The translations under genes and the position numbers were made by a program. A stretch of 64,000 nucleotides of DNA from Vibrio neonatus (GTDB lineage Bacteria > Pseudomonadota > Gammaproteobacteria > Enterobacterales > Vibrionaceae), in assembly GCF_024346975.1 (NCBI RefSeq), contig NZ_AP024885.1, forward strand, positions 372,001 to 436,000, given 5' to 3'. Each line of letters begins with the position of its first letter. The stretch's first letter is position 1. A model generated the notes under the pieces. It ran no database searches and was not told where the DNA came from. It saw only the letters and a program-made list of their open reading frames with translations. Positions 51,083 to 61,076 of the stretch are shown piece by piece.

Positions 51083-52549
51083 TTATGAAAGCATTAGCGA
51101 GTTTGCTTTTGCTTCTAAGTTAGAGTTTTGCATTAGGTATTTGTCGATAGCGATTGCACACTCACGACCTTCATTGATACAACGAACTACCAAAGATTGG
51201 CCTGTACGCATATCACCTGCTGCAAATACACCTTTTTGGTTAGTTGCAAACCCTTCGGCTGCCACATTACCGCGTTCATCAAGTTTGATGTCCAGTTGAG
51301 CTAGCACGCCAGTTGGCTCTGGATGTAAAAAGCCCATTGCCAAGAAAGCGAGATCACAAGGAATCACACGCTCACTGCCAGCAACTTCTTCAAAACTAGG
51401 GCGTTCGCCAGGAGCGGCATCTTGCCAAACGATGTCAGCAATGCGTAGGCCTGTAACTTCACCTTTATCATTTGCGATAAATTCTTTGGTCAGAATGTTC
51501 CAGTGACGCTCACAACCTTCTTCGTGAGAAGTGGTTGTTTTCATGATCATTGGATACTGAGGCCAAGGCATATTTGCTGGGCGTTTCTCTGGTGGGATCG
51601 GCATGATCTCAACCTGAGTAATGCTAGCGGCTTTATGACGGTTAGAAGTACCCACACAGTCAGAACCTGTATCACCACCACCGATCACCACAACATGTTT
51701 ACCTGCTGCGTGAATTTCTTCACCCTTTAGGTCCATATCGTTAGCACGGCGGTTGTTTTGACCTAGGAATTCCATGGCGAAGTGCACGCCTTTTAATTCA
51801 CGACCAGGAATTGGCAGATCGCGAGGAACCGTAGAGCCACCGGTTAGCAAGACAACATCGAAGTCTTGACGCAGTTGTTGTGCGTTGATGTCGACACCAA
51901 TGTGTGCATTTACTTCAAACTTAACGCCCGCTTCAGCCATTAGGTTGATCTTACGATCAATGATGTCCATGCCTAGCTTAAAGTCAGGGATACCAAAGCG
52001 CAGTAGACCACCCACTTTCTCGTCGCGTTCAAATACCGTTACGCAGTGACCAGCACTGTTTAACTGCTCTGCTGCTGATAAACCAGCAGGGCCACTACCG
52101 ATAATGGCAACGCTTTTACCTGAACGAGAACGTGGTTTCTTAGGTTTGGCATAACCTTCTTTGTAGGCACGCTCAACAATGGTCTTCTCGATGTTACAGA
52201 TGGTAATAGGATCTTGGTTGATACCTAGTACACAGGCTGTCTCACAAGGAGAAGGGCACACGCGCCCCGTAAATTCAGGGAAGTTGTTCGTAGAACTTAG
52301 AATGTTCCACGCTTCTTCCCAGCTGTCGCGATATACCGCGTCATTGAATTCAGGAATGATGTTACCAATAGGGCAACCGCTGTGGCAGAAAGGTACGCCA
52401 CAGTCCATACAACGTGATGCCTGAGTATTGATTTTGTCACCAAACTCTTCGTTTAGCACAAATTCTTTGTTGTCTTCGATACGAACAGACGGGTCGCGTT
52501 TTTGTGGAAGCTCACGACCGTGCTCCAAAAATCCAGTAGGCTTACCCAT
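51083..52549 (-). CDS. gltD: Glutamate synthase (NADPH) small subunit
   Basis: NADPH-oxidising FAD subunit of glutamate synthase; passes electrons through [4Fe-4S] clusters to GltB. The 488 residues contain N-terminal cysteine groups CMDCGVPFCHSGCP (about 47-60) and CPSPCETAC (about 97-105). A first dinucleotide fold GSGPAGLSAAEQL (about 151-163) and a second at VIGGGDTGSDCVG near 290 follow, with the FAD motif GVFAAGDMRTGQSLV near 445. It is three bases downstream of gltB. Confidence 0.96.
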   Translation of the reverse strand: MGKPTGFLEHGRELPQKRDPSVRIEDNKEFVLNEEFGDKINTQASRCMDCGVPFCHSGCPIGNIIPEFNDAVYRDSWEEAWNILSSTNNFPEFTGRVCPSPCETACVLGINQDPITICNIEKTIVERAYKEGYAKPKKPRSRSGKSVAIIGSGPAGLSAAEQLNSAGHCVTVFERDEKVGGLLRFGIPDFKLGMDIIDRKINLMAEAGVKFEVNAHIGVDINAQQLRQDFDVVLLTGGSTVPRDLPIPGRELKGVHFAMEFLGQNNRRANDMDLKGEEIHAAGKHVVVIGGGDTGSDCVGTSNRHKAASITQVEIMPIPPEKRPANMPWPQYPMIMKTTTSHEEGCERHWNILTKEFIANDKGEVTGLRIADIVWQDAAPGERPSFEEVAGSERVIPCDLAFLAMGFLHPEPTGVLAQLDIKLDERGNVAAEGFATNQKGVFAAGDMRTGQSLVVRCINEGRECAIAIDKYLMQNSNLEAKANSLMLS

Positions 52550-52551
52550 GA

Positions 52552-55500
52552 TTAAACTGCCTCCGCTTCGGTTTGTTGCTGCGCTGCTTTGTTCTTTTGC
52601 AGAACTGCTTTGTAGTCACGAGGCATTACTTTCGCCAATGACTGCAAGTTCACTTCAAAGTTGTCTAAGAAAGACTGAGCGACTTCACTTCCTGTGAATT
52701 GTACGTGTTTAGTTAGCATGTCTTGCAGTAGTGCTTTGTCTTCTGCTTCGATAGGGTCGATGTCAACCAGCTCGCTATTGAGTTTAGTTTCAAAGTCACC
52801 GTCTTTATCCCAAACATAAGCGATACCACCACTCATGCCTGCGGCAAAGTTACGACCGGTAGAGCCAAGGATAATCGCGATACCGCCAGTCATGTATTCA
52901 CAACCGTGGTCACCGACACCTTCAACGACAACTTTCGCGCCAGAGTTACGTACACAGAAACGCTCGCCCGCTAGACCACGGATGAATGACTCACCAGAGG
53001 TTGCACCGTAGAAACATACGTTACCCACGACAATGTTGTCTTCAGGAACGATGTTTGAGTTTGCGTTCGGATAAAGCACTAGCGTACCGCCAGATAAGCC
53101 TTTACCCCAGTAATCGTTCGCGTCACCTTCAACTTCAAACTTAACGCCTTTAGCAAGGAAAGCACCGAATGATTGGCCTGCGCTACCATTGAACTTAACG
53201 CTCATTGGTTGTGGCAACCCTTGGTCTTTATACACTTTCGAAATTTCGTTAGACAACATTGTGCCTACGCTTCGGTCAGTGTTGATGATTGGGAATTCAG
53301 CCGTTACTGACTCGCCTTTTTCTAGTGCAGGAATCGCAGTTTGAATCAGTTTGCGGTCCAATACTTCTTCAAGGTTGTGGTTTTGTTCAATCTGGTTAAA
53401 TACACCATCTTCAGCACGCGCAGGTTCAATGTGTAGAACAGGCGATAGATCGAGGTTTTTGTATTTCCAGTGGCCGATATCTTCACGAACTTTCAGTTTC
53501 TGTGATTGACCTACCATCTCTTGAATTGTACGGAAACCTAGCTCAGCCATGATTTCACGTAGACCTTCAGCCATGTATTGGAAGAAAGTCACAACATCAT
53601 CTACGCGGCCATCAAAGCGCTCACGTAGCGTTTTGTTTTGTGTAGCGATACCAACAGGACAGGTGTTCTTATGACACTTACGCATCATGATACAACCCTC
53701 AACAACCAATGCTGCCGTTGCCACGCCCCATTCTTCTGCGCCCAATAGAGTAGCAACAGCAAGGTCACGAGGTGTTTTCATCTGACCATCAGACTGAACA
53801 ACGATACGGTTACGTAGGCCGTTTTTCAGTAGTGTTTGGTGTGTTTCAGCTAGACCCAATTCCCAAGGTAAACCTGTGTGGCGAATTGAAGACATAGGTG
53901 AAGCACCTGTACCGCCATCAAAACCGGCAATTAGAACTACATCGGCTTTAGCTTTTGCAACACCCGAAGCGATAGTACCCACGCCTGCTTCCGATACCAG
54001 TTTCACGTTTACGCGACCGCTACGGTTGGCATTTTTCAAGTCGTAGATAAGCTGGGCTAAATCTTCGATTGAGTAAATATCGTGGTGTGGTGGTGGTGAA
54101 ATTAGACCAACTCCTGGAGTGGAGTGACGAGTTGCACCGATCCAGTCATCAACTTTATCGCCCGGTAGCTGACCGCCTTCACCTGGTTTCGCACCTTGCG
54201 CCATCTTGATCTGAATTTCTTCAGAGTTGGTTAGGTAGTAAGAGGTTACACCGAAGCGTCCAGAAGCCACCTGTTTGATTGCTGAACGTTCCCAATCGCC
54301 GTTTTCTTTACGTTCGAAACGAGATGGGTCTTCGCCGCCTTCACCAGAGTTTGATTTAGCGCCAATACGGTTCATCGCAACAGCAAGTGTTGAGTGAGCT
54401 TCGTAAGAGATAGAACCAAACGACATTGCACCTGTAGCAAAGCGTTTTAGGATAGCTTCAATTGGCTCGACTTCTTCTAGCGGGATAGAACCGGCTGGGT
54501 TTTTAACAAAGTCCAACTGGCTACGCAGTGTTGCTGCATCATCACCTTGGCTATCAACTGCTTGGGTGTATTGCTTAAACTGGTCAAAGTCTTTGTTACG
54601 AGTTGACTGTTGTAGCAATGAAATTGTTTCAGGGTTAAACAAGTGTTTTTCACCACGTTGTTTCCACTGATAAACACCGCCAACATCAAGCAACTGAACT
54701 GGGATTTCACGTGTTGGGTAACCAATGCGGTGACGAACAATCACTTCTTTAGCGATGTCATCGATAGTCAAACCTTGAATACGAGAAACAGTACCGGTGA
54801 AGTATTTGTCTACTACTGATTTGCTCACACCAAGTGCTTCAAAGATTTGCGCGCCATGGTAAGACTGCAAGGTAGAGATACCCATCTTCGAGAAGATCTT
54901 CAATAAGCCGCCGTTAACGCCTTTACGGTAGTTCTCGAATAGGTCTTTAACGTGCGCTTCAGGGTCTAATTTCTTAGTACGCTGCAGATCCACCAGTGTT
55001 TCAATCACTAGGTATGGGTTAACTGCGTTAGCACCGTAACCAATTAGCGTTGCAAAGTGGTGCGTTTCGCGAGCATCACCGGTTTCTACCACGATGTCAC
55101 ATTTAGCACGTAGGCCTTTGCGAATTAGGTGGTGGTGAACCGCGCCTACTGCCAGCATAGCTGGAATAGCAGCATGGTTTGAGTTAACCGCACGGTCAGT
55201 GAGCAAGATAATAGAATAACCGTCGATGACAGCATCTTCTGCGTATTGGCAAATACGTTTTAGGGCGCGCTCTAGCTTGCCTTTATCTTCATTTGCTTGG
55301 AATACGATATCTAGCGTTTTTGATTGTAAGTGCTCGTTATCAATAGCACGTAGCTTCTCAAGTTCAGAGTTAGATAGAACCGGAGATTCTAGTTCTACTT
55401 TTTGACAGTGTTCAGGGGTCTCAGTCAGTAAGTTCTGATCTTTACCTAGGTAAGTGTTCAGAGACATAACCATACGCTCACGAATCGGATCGATTGGTGG

Positions 55501-57090
55501 GTTAGTTACTTGAGCAAACAGCTGTTTAAAGTAGTTTGAAAGGTGCTGTGACTGGTGCGACAAAATCGCTAGTGGCCAGTCAGCGCCCATAGCAGAAAGT
55601 GGCTCTTTGCCGTCTTTTGCCATTGGCACAATAATTTCGTTTACTTCTTCCGAGCTCACGCCAAACGATTGTTGCTTGTGTAGCAAACGCTCTGGAGAAG
55701 GTTGGTTGAATTCGTTTTCTGCGTCAGGCAGTTTTTTCAGGCTCAGTAGATTTTCTTCAACCCATGCTTCATATGGCTGAGCATTGGCAATTGAATCTTT
55801 GACTTCTTCATCTGAAATAATGCGACCTTGTTCTAGATCGGCAACAAAGATACGACCCGGTTGCAGACGACCACGGAACTCAACGTTTTCTGGTTCAATT
55901 TCAACTACGCCAGACTCAGATGCCATCACTAGGAAGTTATCTTTGGTCACTGTGTAGCGAGAAGGACGCAGGCCGTTACGGTCTAGCGTTGCACCTACTT
56001 GTACACCATCAGTAAAACATACTGATGCAGGGCCATCCCATGGTTCCATGATATTGGCGTGGTACTGATAGAAAGCACGACGCTTAGGATCCATGTTTTT
56101 GTTCTCTTGCCATGCTTCAGGAATCAGCATCATAAGAGCATGTGGCAGAGTACGGCCAGATAGAACAAGAAGCTCTAGTGCCATATCGAAGTTAGATGAA
56201 TCTGAGCTGCCTTCCTGACAGATAGGCAATAGCATATCAATTTCAGCTTGGCTGAAAAGATCAGACTCAAGGATAGCTTCACGCGCTTTCATCCAGTTCA
56301 AGTTACCGCGAACGGTGTTAATTTCACCATTGTGCGCAATGTAACGGAAAGGCTGAGCCAAACGCCATCTTGGGAAGGTGTTGGTTGAGAAGCGTGAGTG
56401 AACCAAGGCAAGCGCTGTCACCATGGTTGGATTTTGTAGATCAAGGAAGTACTGAGGTACTTGCTCTGTGGTTAGCTGACCTTTATATACCAGTGTCTTA
56501 TAAGACAAAGAGTTAATGTAGAAGTCATCACCAATGTTAGATACGCTTTCTAGACATACGCGAACAGTGTAGTTACGTAGTACATACAACTTTCTTTCTA
56601 GCTCTTCAGGCGTAGTGCTTGGTCCACCAGTAATGAATACATGTTCAAACTGTGGTTCAGTACTTAGTGGGTCGGCACCCAGCATAGAGTTGTCCGTAGG
56701 TAAAACACGGTAACCCAGTACTTCTAAATCAAGACGTTGTGCGTTGCGTTCTAAAATGTCACGACATTGTGCGCGTTTATGCTCATCACGAGGGAAAAGC
56801 ACCACACCAACACCGTACTGTTCAAAAGACGGTAGACGAACGCCTAATTTAACGGTTTCTTCTAATAGAAACTCATGCGGCTTTTGCAGCAAAATACCTG
56901 CGCCATCACCTGAACATGGATCACAGCCCTGACCACCACGGTGTTCCATTCTGGCTAGCATATCTAGTGCTTGTGTAACTACACGATGAGATTTGCGGTT
57001 TTTGAGATGTGCTACAAAACCGATACCACAAGCGTCATGCTCCAGTTCGGGAGTATATAAACCCTGAGCTGATTGCTCTTTATCCAACAT
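52552..57090 (-). CDS. gltB: Glutamate synthase (NADPH) large subunit
   Basis: Converts glutamine and 2-oxoglutarate to two glutamates. With the start at 57090 (MLDKEQSAQGLY, AAGGA ribosome site) it has 1512 residues. The first 20 are a propeptide removed before nucleophile C21 (HDACGIGF), as in other GltB proteins. Domains in order: class II amidotransferase (about 21-420), central domain, FMN-binding synthase domain (about 790-1190) with the cluster motif CHKNTCPVGIATQ, and a C-terminal beta-helix with repeated GG motifs. The frame is open 51 codons further upstream, without family support. Confidence 0.96.
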   Translation of the reverse strand: MLDKEQSAQGLYTPELEHDACGIGFVAHLKNRKSHRVVTQALDMLARMEHRGGQGCDPCSGDGAGILLQKPHEFLLEETVKLGVRLPSFEQYGVGVVLFPRDEHKRAQCRDILERNAQRLDLEVLGYRVLPTDNSMLGADPLSTEPQFEHVFITGGPSTTPEELERKLYVLRNYTVRVCLESVSNIGDDFYINSLSYKTLVYKGQLTTEQVPQYFLDLQNPTMVTALALVHSRFSTNTFPRWRLAQPFRYIAHNGEINTVRGNLNWMKAREAILESDLFSQAEIDMLLPICQEGSSDSSNFDMALELLVLSGRTLPHALMMLIPEAWQENKNMDPKRRAFYQYHANIMEPWDGPASVCFTDGVQVGATLDRNGLRPSRYTVTKDNFLVMASESGVVEIEPENVEFRGRLQPGRIFVADLEQGRIISDEEVKDSIANAQPYEAWVEENLLSLKKLPDAENEFNQPSPERLLHKQQSFGVSSEEVNEIIVPMAKDGKEPLSAMGADWPLAILSHQSQHLSNYFKQLFAQVTNPPIDPIRERMVMSLNTYLGKDQNLLTETPEHCQKVELESPVLSNSELEKLRAIDNEHLQSKTLDIVFQANEDKGKLERALKRICQYAEDAVIDGYSIILLTDRAVNSNHAAIPAMLAVGAVHHHLIRKGLRAKCDIVVETGDARETHHFATLIGYGANAVNPYLVIETLVDLQRTKKLDPEAHVKDLFENYRKGVNGGLLKIFSKMGISTLQSYHGAQIFEALGVSKSVVDKYFTGTVSRIQGLTIDDIAKEVIVRHRIGYPTREIPVQLLDVGGVYQWKQRGEKHLFNPETISLLQQSTRNKDFDQFKQYTQAVDSQGDDAATLRSQLDFVKNPAGSIPLEEVEPIEAILKRFATGAMSFGSISYEAHSTLAVAMNRIGAKSNSGEGGEDPSRFERKENGDWERSAIKQVASGRFGVTSYYLTNSEEIQIKMAQGAKPGEGGQLPGDKVDDWIGATRHSTPGVGLISPPPHHDIYSIEDLAQLIYDLKNANRSGRVNVKLVSEAGVGTIASGVAKAKADVVLIAGFDGGTGASPMSSIRHTGLPWELGLAETHQTLLKNGLRNRIVVQSDGQMKTPRDLAVATLLGAEEWGVATAALVVEGCIMMRKCHKNTCPVGIATQNKTLRERFDGRVDDVVTFFQYMAEGLREIMAELGFRTIQEMVGQSQKLKVREDIGHWKYKNLDLSPVLHIEPARAEDGVFNQIEQNHNLEEVLDRKLIQTAIPALEKGESVTAEFPIINTDRSVGTMLSNEISKVYKDQGLPQPMSVKFNGSAGQSFGAFLAKGVKFEVEGDANDYWGKGLSGGTLVLYPNANSNIVPEDNIVVGNVCFYGATSGESFIRGLAGERFCVRNSGAKVVVEGVGDHGCEYMTGGIAIILGSTGRNFAAGMSGGIAYVWDKDGDFETKLNSELVDIDPIEAEDKALLQDMLTKHVQFTGSEVAQSFLDNFEVNLQSLAKVMPRDYKAVLQKNKAAQQQTEAEAV

Positions 57091-57617
57091 AGGTAAATCC
57101 TTCCAATCTAATGTGACAAGGGGGAGTGATCCCGCGTCATTATTCCTTATAATTGTCTCTAAAAGGGCTAATATATGTGAAATTAGCCTGCTTCCATTCC
57201 GTCTCTCGCTGAAAAGTTCGCGAAAAAAACATTCCTTGGTCATTTCCAGTAGTTAGCTTCTGATTAATAGAATCTTATAAAGGCAGGAGCGGAATATGAC
57301 CGACTATTCATCTAAAAACGGCATCTAAAATGAAGCGATATTAGGCAATAGTTGTAACTATCCTACAATTTTGTCTAGCTTAATTCCAACGAAAGTTTCA
57401 ACAAAAGTGGATTTTTTATGAGCAAGTGTCTACAGCATCCAGTTAACATTTGTGTGTTTATATTTACACGCAAACCTTTGCGTCGTGATATAGCCTCAAA
57501 TACCTGGATCGAAAAAAATGTGTAGAGATGATAGAATGCGCCGCTTATAAATGAAGGGATGTAATTTAGTTTCATGACAGGAGCGTCAGAATACAAAGTC
57601 ATCATAGGTGAAGTTTC
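57091..57617. other. Divergent gltB-yhcC intergenic region
   Basis: This 527-bp gap contains no convincing gene. A 76-codon minus-strand frame (57375-57605) has no recognisable features. It should contain the promoters of both units. A hairpin in the gltB leader is listed separately. The yhcC ribosome site AGGTGA lies at about 57606. Confidence 0.45.
57166..57188 (-). promoter_or_regulatory. Hairpin in the gltB leader
   Basis: On the minus strand GGCTAAT and ATTAGCC form a 7-bp stem with nine-base loop, followed by CTTTT, about 75 bases before gltB. It resembles a weak attenuator or a stability element; no regulator is assigned. Confidence 0.35.
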
Positions 57618-58574
57618 ATGCAGTTACACGAGCTAGTTAACACTCTCGGACAAGATTTACAGCGTCGCTATGGCGAAAAAGTTCATAAATTAACTCTGCA
57701 TGGTGGATTCAGTTGTCCTAACCGCGATGGCACTATCGGACGGGGTGGCTGTACTTTTTGTAATGTCTCTTCATTTGTTGATGAAACAACTCAAACTCAA
57801 GCCATTGAGGTTCAGTTAAGCGATCGCTCTAAAGAGATTGCTCGCGCTAAAAAATATTTTGCCTATTTTCAGGCCTACACCAATACCTTTGCTGAAGTAC
57901 AAACGCTAAGAAAGATGTATGAAGAAGCGCTAGAGTCAGCCGATATCGTAGGGCTGTGTGTGGGCACTCGTCCCGACTGTGTTCCTGATGCGGTGATGGA
58001 CTTGCTGGTGGAGTATAAAGAGAAAGGCTACGAAATCTGGTTAGAGCTGGGTTTGCAAACGGCTAATAATGACACCTTGAAGCGCATCAATCGTGGTCAT
58101 GATTTTGCATGTTATGCCGAAATCACCAAGAAGGCGCGCGACAATGGCATCAAAGTATGTACGCATTTGATTGTGGGACTGCCAAAAGAAACCAAGCAAG
58201 ATAATATCGAGACACTGCGCAAAGTATTAGATGTGGGTACTGACGGCATTAAATTACACAGTTTACATATTGTCGAAGGCAGCACTATGGCGAAAGCATG
58301 GAAAGCGGGCAAATTGGAATCTCTAGAGTTGGAAGAGTATGTCAGCATTGCTTCTGAACTGATCCGAATGACGCCGCCAGAGGTGGTGTATCACCGAGTT
58401 TCGTCTGCGGCGCGCAGACCGACATTGCTTTCCCCTTTATGGTGTGAAAATCGTTGGTTGGCGATGACAGAGATTGGCCGCGCATTAGATAGAGAAGGGG
58501 CGCAAGGCTCTCTTTTAAATCAGCCGTTTGTGTTTACTCAACCGCTATTAAAGTCAGCCCCTATGAATAAGTGA
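57618..58574 (+). CDS. yhcC: Radical SAM protein YhcC (TIGR01212 family)
   Basis: Predicted radical SAM enzyme of unknown substrate. The 318-residue protein has an unusual cluster motif with long first spacing: C33, C45 and C48 (SCPNRDGTIGRGGCTFC), as is normal for the YhcC/TIGR01212 family rather than CxxxCxxC. Further radical SAM landmarks include GTRPDCVPD and ELGLQTANNDTL. Location between gltB and arcB is the same as in E. coli. RBS AGGTGA precedes the ATG. Confidence 0.92.
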   Translation: MQLHELVNTLGQDLQRRYGEKVHKLTLHGGFSCPNRDGTIGRGGCTFCNVSSFVDETTQTQAIEVQLSDRSKEIARAKKYFAYFQAYTNTFAEVQTLRKMYEEALESADIVGLCVGTRPDCVPDAVMDLLVEYKEKGYEIWLELGLQTANNDTLKRINRGHDFACYAEITKKARDNGIKVCTHLIVGLPKETKQDNIETLRKVLDVGTDGIKLHSLHIVEGSTMAKAWKAGKLESLELEEYVSIASELIRMTPPEVVYHRVSSAARRPTLLSPLWCENRWLAMTEIGRALDREGAQGSLLNQPFVFTQPLLKSAPMNK

Positions 58575-58695
58575 AGACATAATCACTATTAATTAGCCGA
58601 TGTCTCGACTTTACTTCTAAAATACTTTCTTGCCTTACTTACTTTTACAGTCAGGCAAGATAAACTAATGGCAGTTACAGCAAATGGACTGCTTG

Positions 58696-61074
58696 ATGAA
58701 ACCGTTGAAAACTTACTCTCGATATTATGTCGATCTTCTCGTTCGCTTAGGGATCTTCCGATTCTCTTTCCTAATTGCCCTTGGCCTGATCACTTTAGCT
58801 ATTTTTGTTCAATTTGGTATCAGTTGGCTGTTAGGGGAAACCTTCGAATATAAACATGCGCTGCGCTCGTTAGCTTTTGGTCTGATCATGACCCCTTGTG
58901 CGGTCTATTTTATCTCGATAGTGGTCGATCAATTGGAAGAGTCGCGTCGCAAACTCTCTAAGCTGGTCTCTGAGCTCAGTGATATGCGTGAACGTGACCT
59001 CAATCTCAATGAAAAGCTCACGCAAAACTTAGAGCAATTAAATCTTGAAATGAAGGAGCGTTTGTCTGCGGAAGAGTCTCGCGAGCAGGCTATGCTCGAT
59101 CTTGAGCATGAAGTGTTCCAAAGAGAAGTGACTCAGATTGCGCTAGCAGAGCGAACCGCCTTATTACGTTCATTTATCGATGCTTGTCCTGATTTATTTT
59201 ACTACCGCACCGCCGATGGTGTCTTTTCTGGGTGTAACCAAGCGGTTGAAAAACTCACAGGTAAAACAGAAAAAGAGTTAGTGGGATTAACCCCTTGGCA
59301 GGTTTATAAGAAAGAAATTGCGCAACAGATCGTCGAAACAGATCAAATCGTATTTGAAAACCGCGAAGAGCTTATTTATGAACAGTGGCTTGAGTACCCT
59401 GGCGGTCGCAAAGCGTATTACGAATTACGTAAAGTGCCATTTTTCAATAAAGAAGGGCGTCATTTAGGTTTGGTTGGATTCGGGCGCGATATTACCGAAC
59501 GCAAATTAAATGAAAAGTCGTTAGAAAAAGCCAGTCGCGACAAAACCACCTTTATTTCGACCATTAGTCATGAACTGCGAACTCCGCTAAACGGTATTGT
59601 GGGTTTGAGCCGTATGTTGCTAGGCACTAGCTTAGATAAAGAGCAGCGCCAGTATATGCAAACCATCAATATTAGTGCGATTACGCTAGGGCATATTTTT
59701 AACGACATTATTGATATTGATAAATTTGATCGCAACAAGCTAGAGCTGGTTCCTTCTGAACTGAGTTTTAATAGCTTTATTACCGAATTAGATAGCTTAT
59801 CTAGGCTAATGGCAGAGCAAAAGAATTTGCGCTTTGAATTGGAACGGCTTTCTGACATGCCTGATAGCATCATTGTGGATGCGACTCGTCTGCGACAGGT
59901 GTTATGGAATTTAATTAGCAACGCCATCAAGTTCACCTCTGATGGTGGCGTGTTTGTCAATGTTAGTGCCGAGCCTTTAGAAAACAATGACGTCGCTATT
60001 CGCTTTGAAATTGAAGATAGCGGCATAGGTATTCCTGAGTCAGAGCTTGAGAAAATATTTGCCATGTATTATCAGGTGAAATCTGAAGAGGGCAATTTGC
60101 ACGCTGTAGGCTCAGGGATTGGCTTGGCGGTTTCTCAATCGCTTATGAGAAAGATGGGCGGAGATATCTACGCCACCAGTGAAGTGGGGCATGGCAGTAC
60201 CTTTTATGTGGAATTTACTGCACCTTTAGGTTCGAGCATTATTGATAACGTAGAACAAACGACGGAGACAGTACAACGTCCGCTTTCTATATTCATGGTT
60301 GAAGATATTGAACTGAACATTACCGTTGCTCGCTCACTATTGACCAGTTTTGGGCATAAAGTTGATGTGGCAATGACAGGTAAAGAAGCGTTAAGTAAGT
60401 TTGAACCGACTGACTACGACTTAGTACTGTTAGATATACAATTGCCAGATATGACAGGCTTTGATATTGCTACTGAATTGCAAAGTCGCTATACCAACTT
60501 ACCTCCAATTGTGGCGCTGACGGCTAACTTAGTGAAAGACAAAACCGCTTACAGAGAAGCGGGCATGCAAGATGCGATAAGTAAGCCATTGTCGGCAAAA
60601 GCTTTGCGTAAGATTTTGAACAAGCTTTGTTATCTCGATGAGCAAATTATCGAGGAGAAAACGCACGCCACTAAAGCGGTGTTAGAAGAGACGACGATTG
60701 AAGAAGTGCCATTAGATGTGCTTATCGATAAAGAAATGCTACGTTCATACATTGAAATCGTAGGGAAAAACCCAGTCCTTGAAAGTGTGCAATTATTTGA
60801 AGATATGATGCCAGATTATGTGGCGATTTTAGATTCTAATTTAGCGGCTAAAGACAAAGACGCGATTGTATCAGAAGCACATAAAATTAAAGGTGCTGCA
60901 GGCTCGGTGGGTCTAAAACGTATTCAAATGGTAGCTCAGCAAGCTCAATCTCCAGAACTACCGGCATGGTGGGAAAATATTAATGACTGGATTGATGAGA
61001 TAAAAGAGAGTTACCTTAGTGATATAGAAATTGTAAAAGATTGGATTGAGCAAGAGTTTGCCGATAGGAGTTAG
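58696..61074 (+). CDS. arcB: Aerobic respiration control sensor kinase ArcB
   Basis: Tripartite membrane sensor kinase that phosphorylates ArcA when quinones are reduced. With the start at 58696 (MKPLKTYSRYYVDLL) it has 792 residues and aligns without gaps to the E. coli N-terminus. Two membrane segments (about 21-46 and 58-77) precede a coiled coil, a PAS domain (about 155-270), a kinase domain with H292, a receiver with D580 and an HPt domain with H729. Redox cysteine C180 is kept, but the position of E. coli C241 is tyrosine (RKAYYELRK). An ATG at 58684 lacks a ribosome site. Confidence 0.95.
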   Translation: MKPLKTYSRYYVDLLVRLGIFRFSFLIALGLITLAIFVQFGISWLLGETFEYKHALRSLAFGLIMTPCAVYFISIVVDQLEESRRKLSKLVSELSDMRERDLNLNEKLTQNLEQLNLEMKERLSAEESREQAMLDLEHEVFQREVTQIALAERTALLRSFIDACPDLFYYRTADGVFSGCNQAVEKLTGKTEKELVGLTPWQVYKKEIAQQIVETDQIVFENREELIYEQWLEYPGGRKAYYELRKVPFFNKEGRHLGLVGFGRDITERKLNEKSLEKASRDKTTFISTISHELRTPLNGIVGLSRMLLGTSLDKEQRQYMQTINISAITLGHIFNDIIDIDKFDRNKLELVPSELSFNSFITELDSLSRLMAEQKNLRFELERLSDMPDSIIVDATRLRQVLWNLISNAIKFTSDGGVFVNVSAEPLENNDVAIRFEIEDSGIGIPESELEKIFAMYYQVKSEEGNLHAVGSGIGLAVSQSLMRKMGGDIYATSEVGHGSTFYVEFTAPLGSSIIDNVEQTTETVQRPLSIFMVEDIELNITVARSLLTSFGHKVDVAMTGKEALSKFEPTDYDLVLLDIQLPDMTGFDIATELQSRYTNLPPIVALTANLVKDKTAYREAGMQDAISKPLSAKALRKILNKLCYLDEQIIEEKTHATKAVLEETTIEEVPLDVLIDKEMLRSYIEIVGKNPVLESVQLFEDMMPDYVAILDSNLAAKDKDAIVSEAHKIKGAAGSVGLKRIQMVAQQAQSPELPAWWENINDWIDEIKESYLSDIEIVKDWIEQEFADRS

Positions 61075-61076
61075 CT

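Noticed and set aside
57091..57243. 51-residue N-terminal extension of gltB
   Set aside because: GltB proteins begin shortly before the DACGIGF nucleophile motif; the ATG at 57090 has a good ribosome site.
57375..57605. 76-codon minus-strand frame between gltB and yhcC
   Set aside because: No ribosome site, no recognisable motif, and it covers the expected yhcC promoter region.
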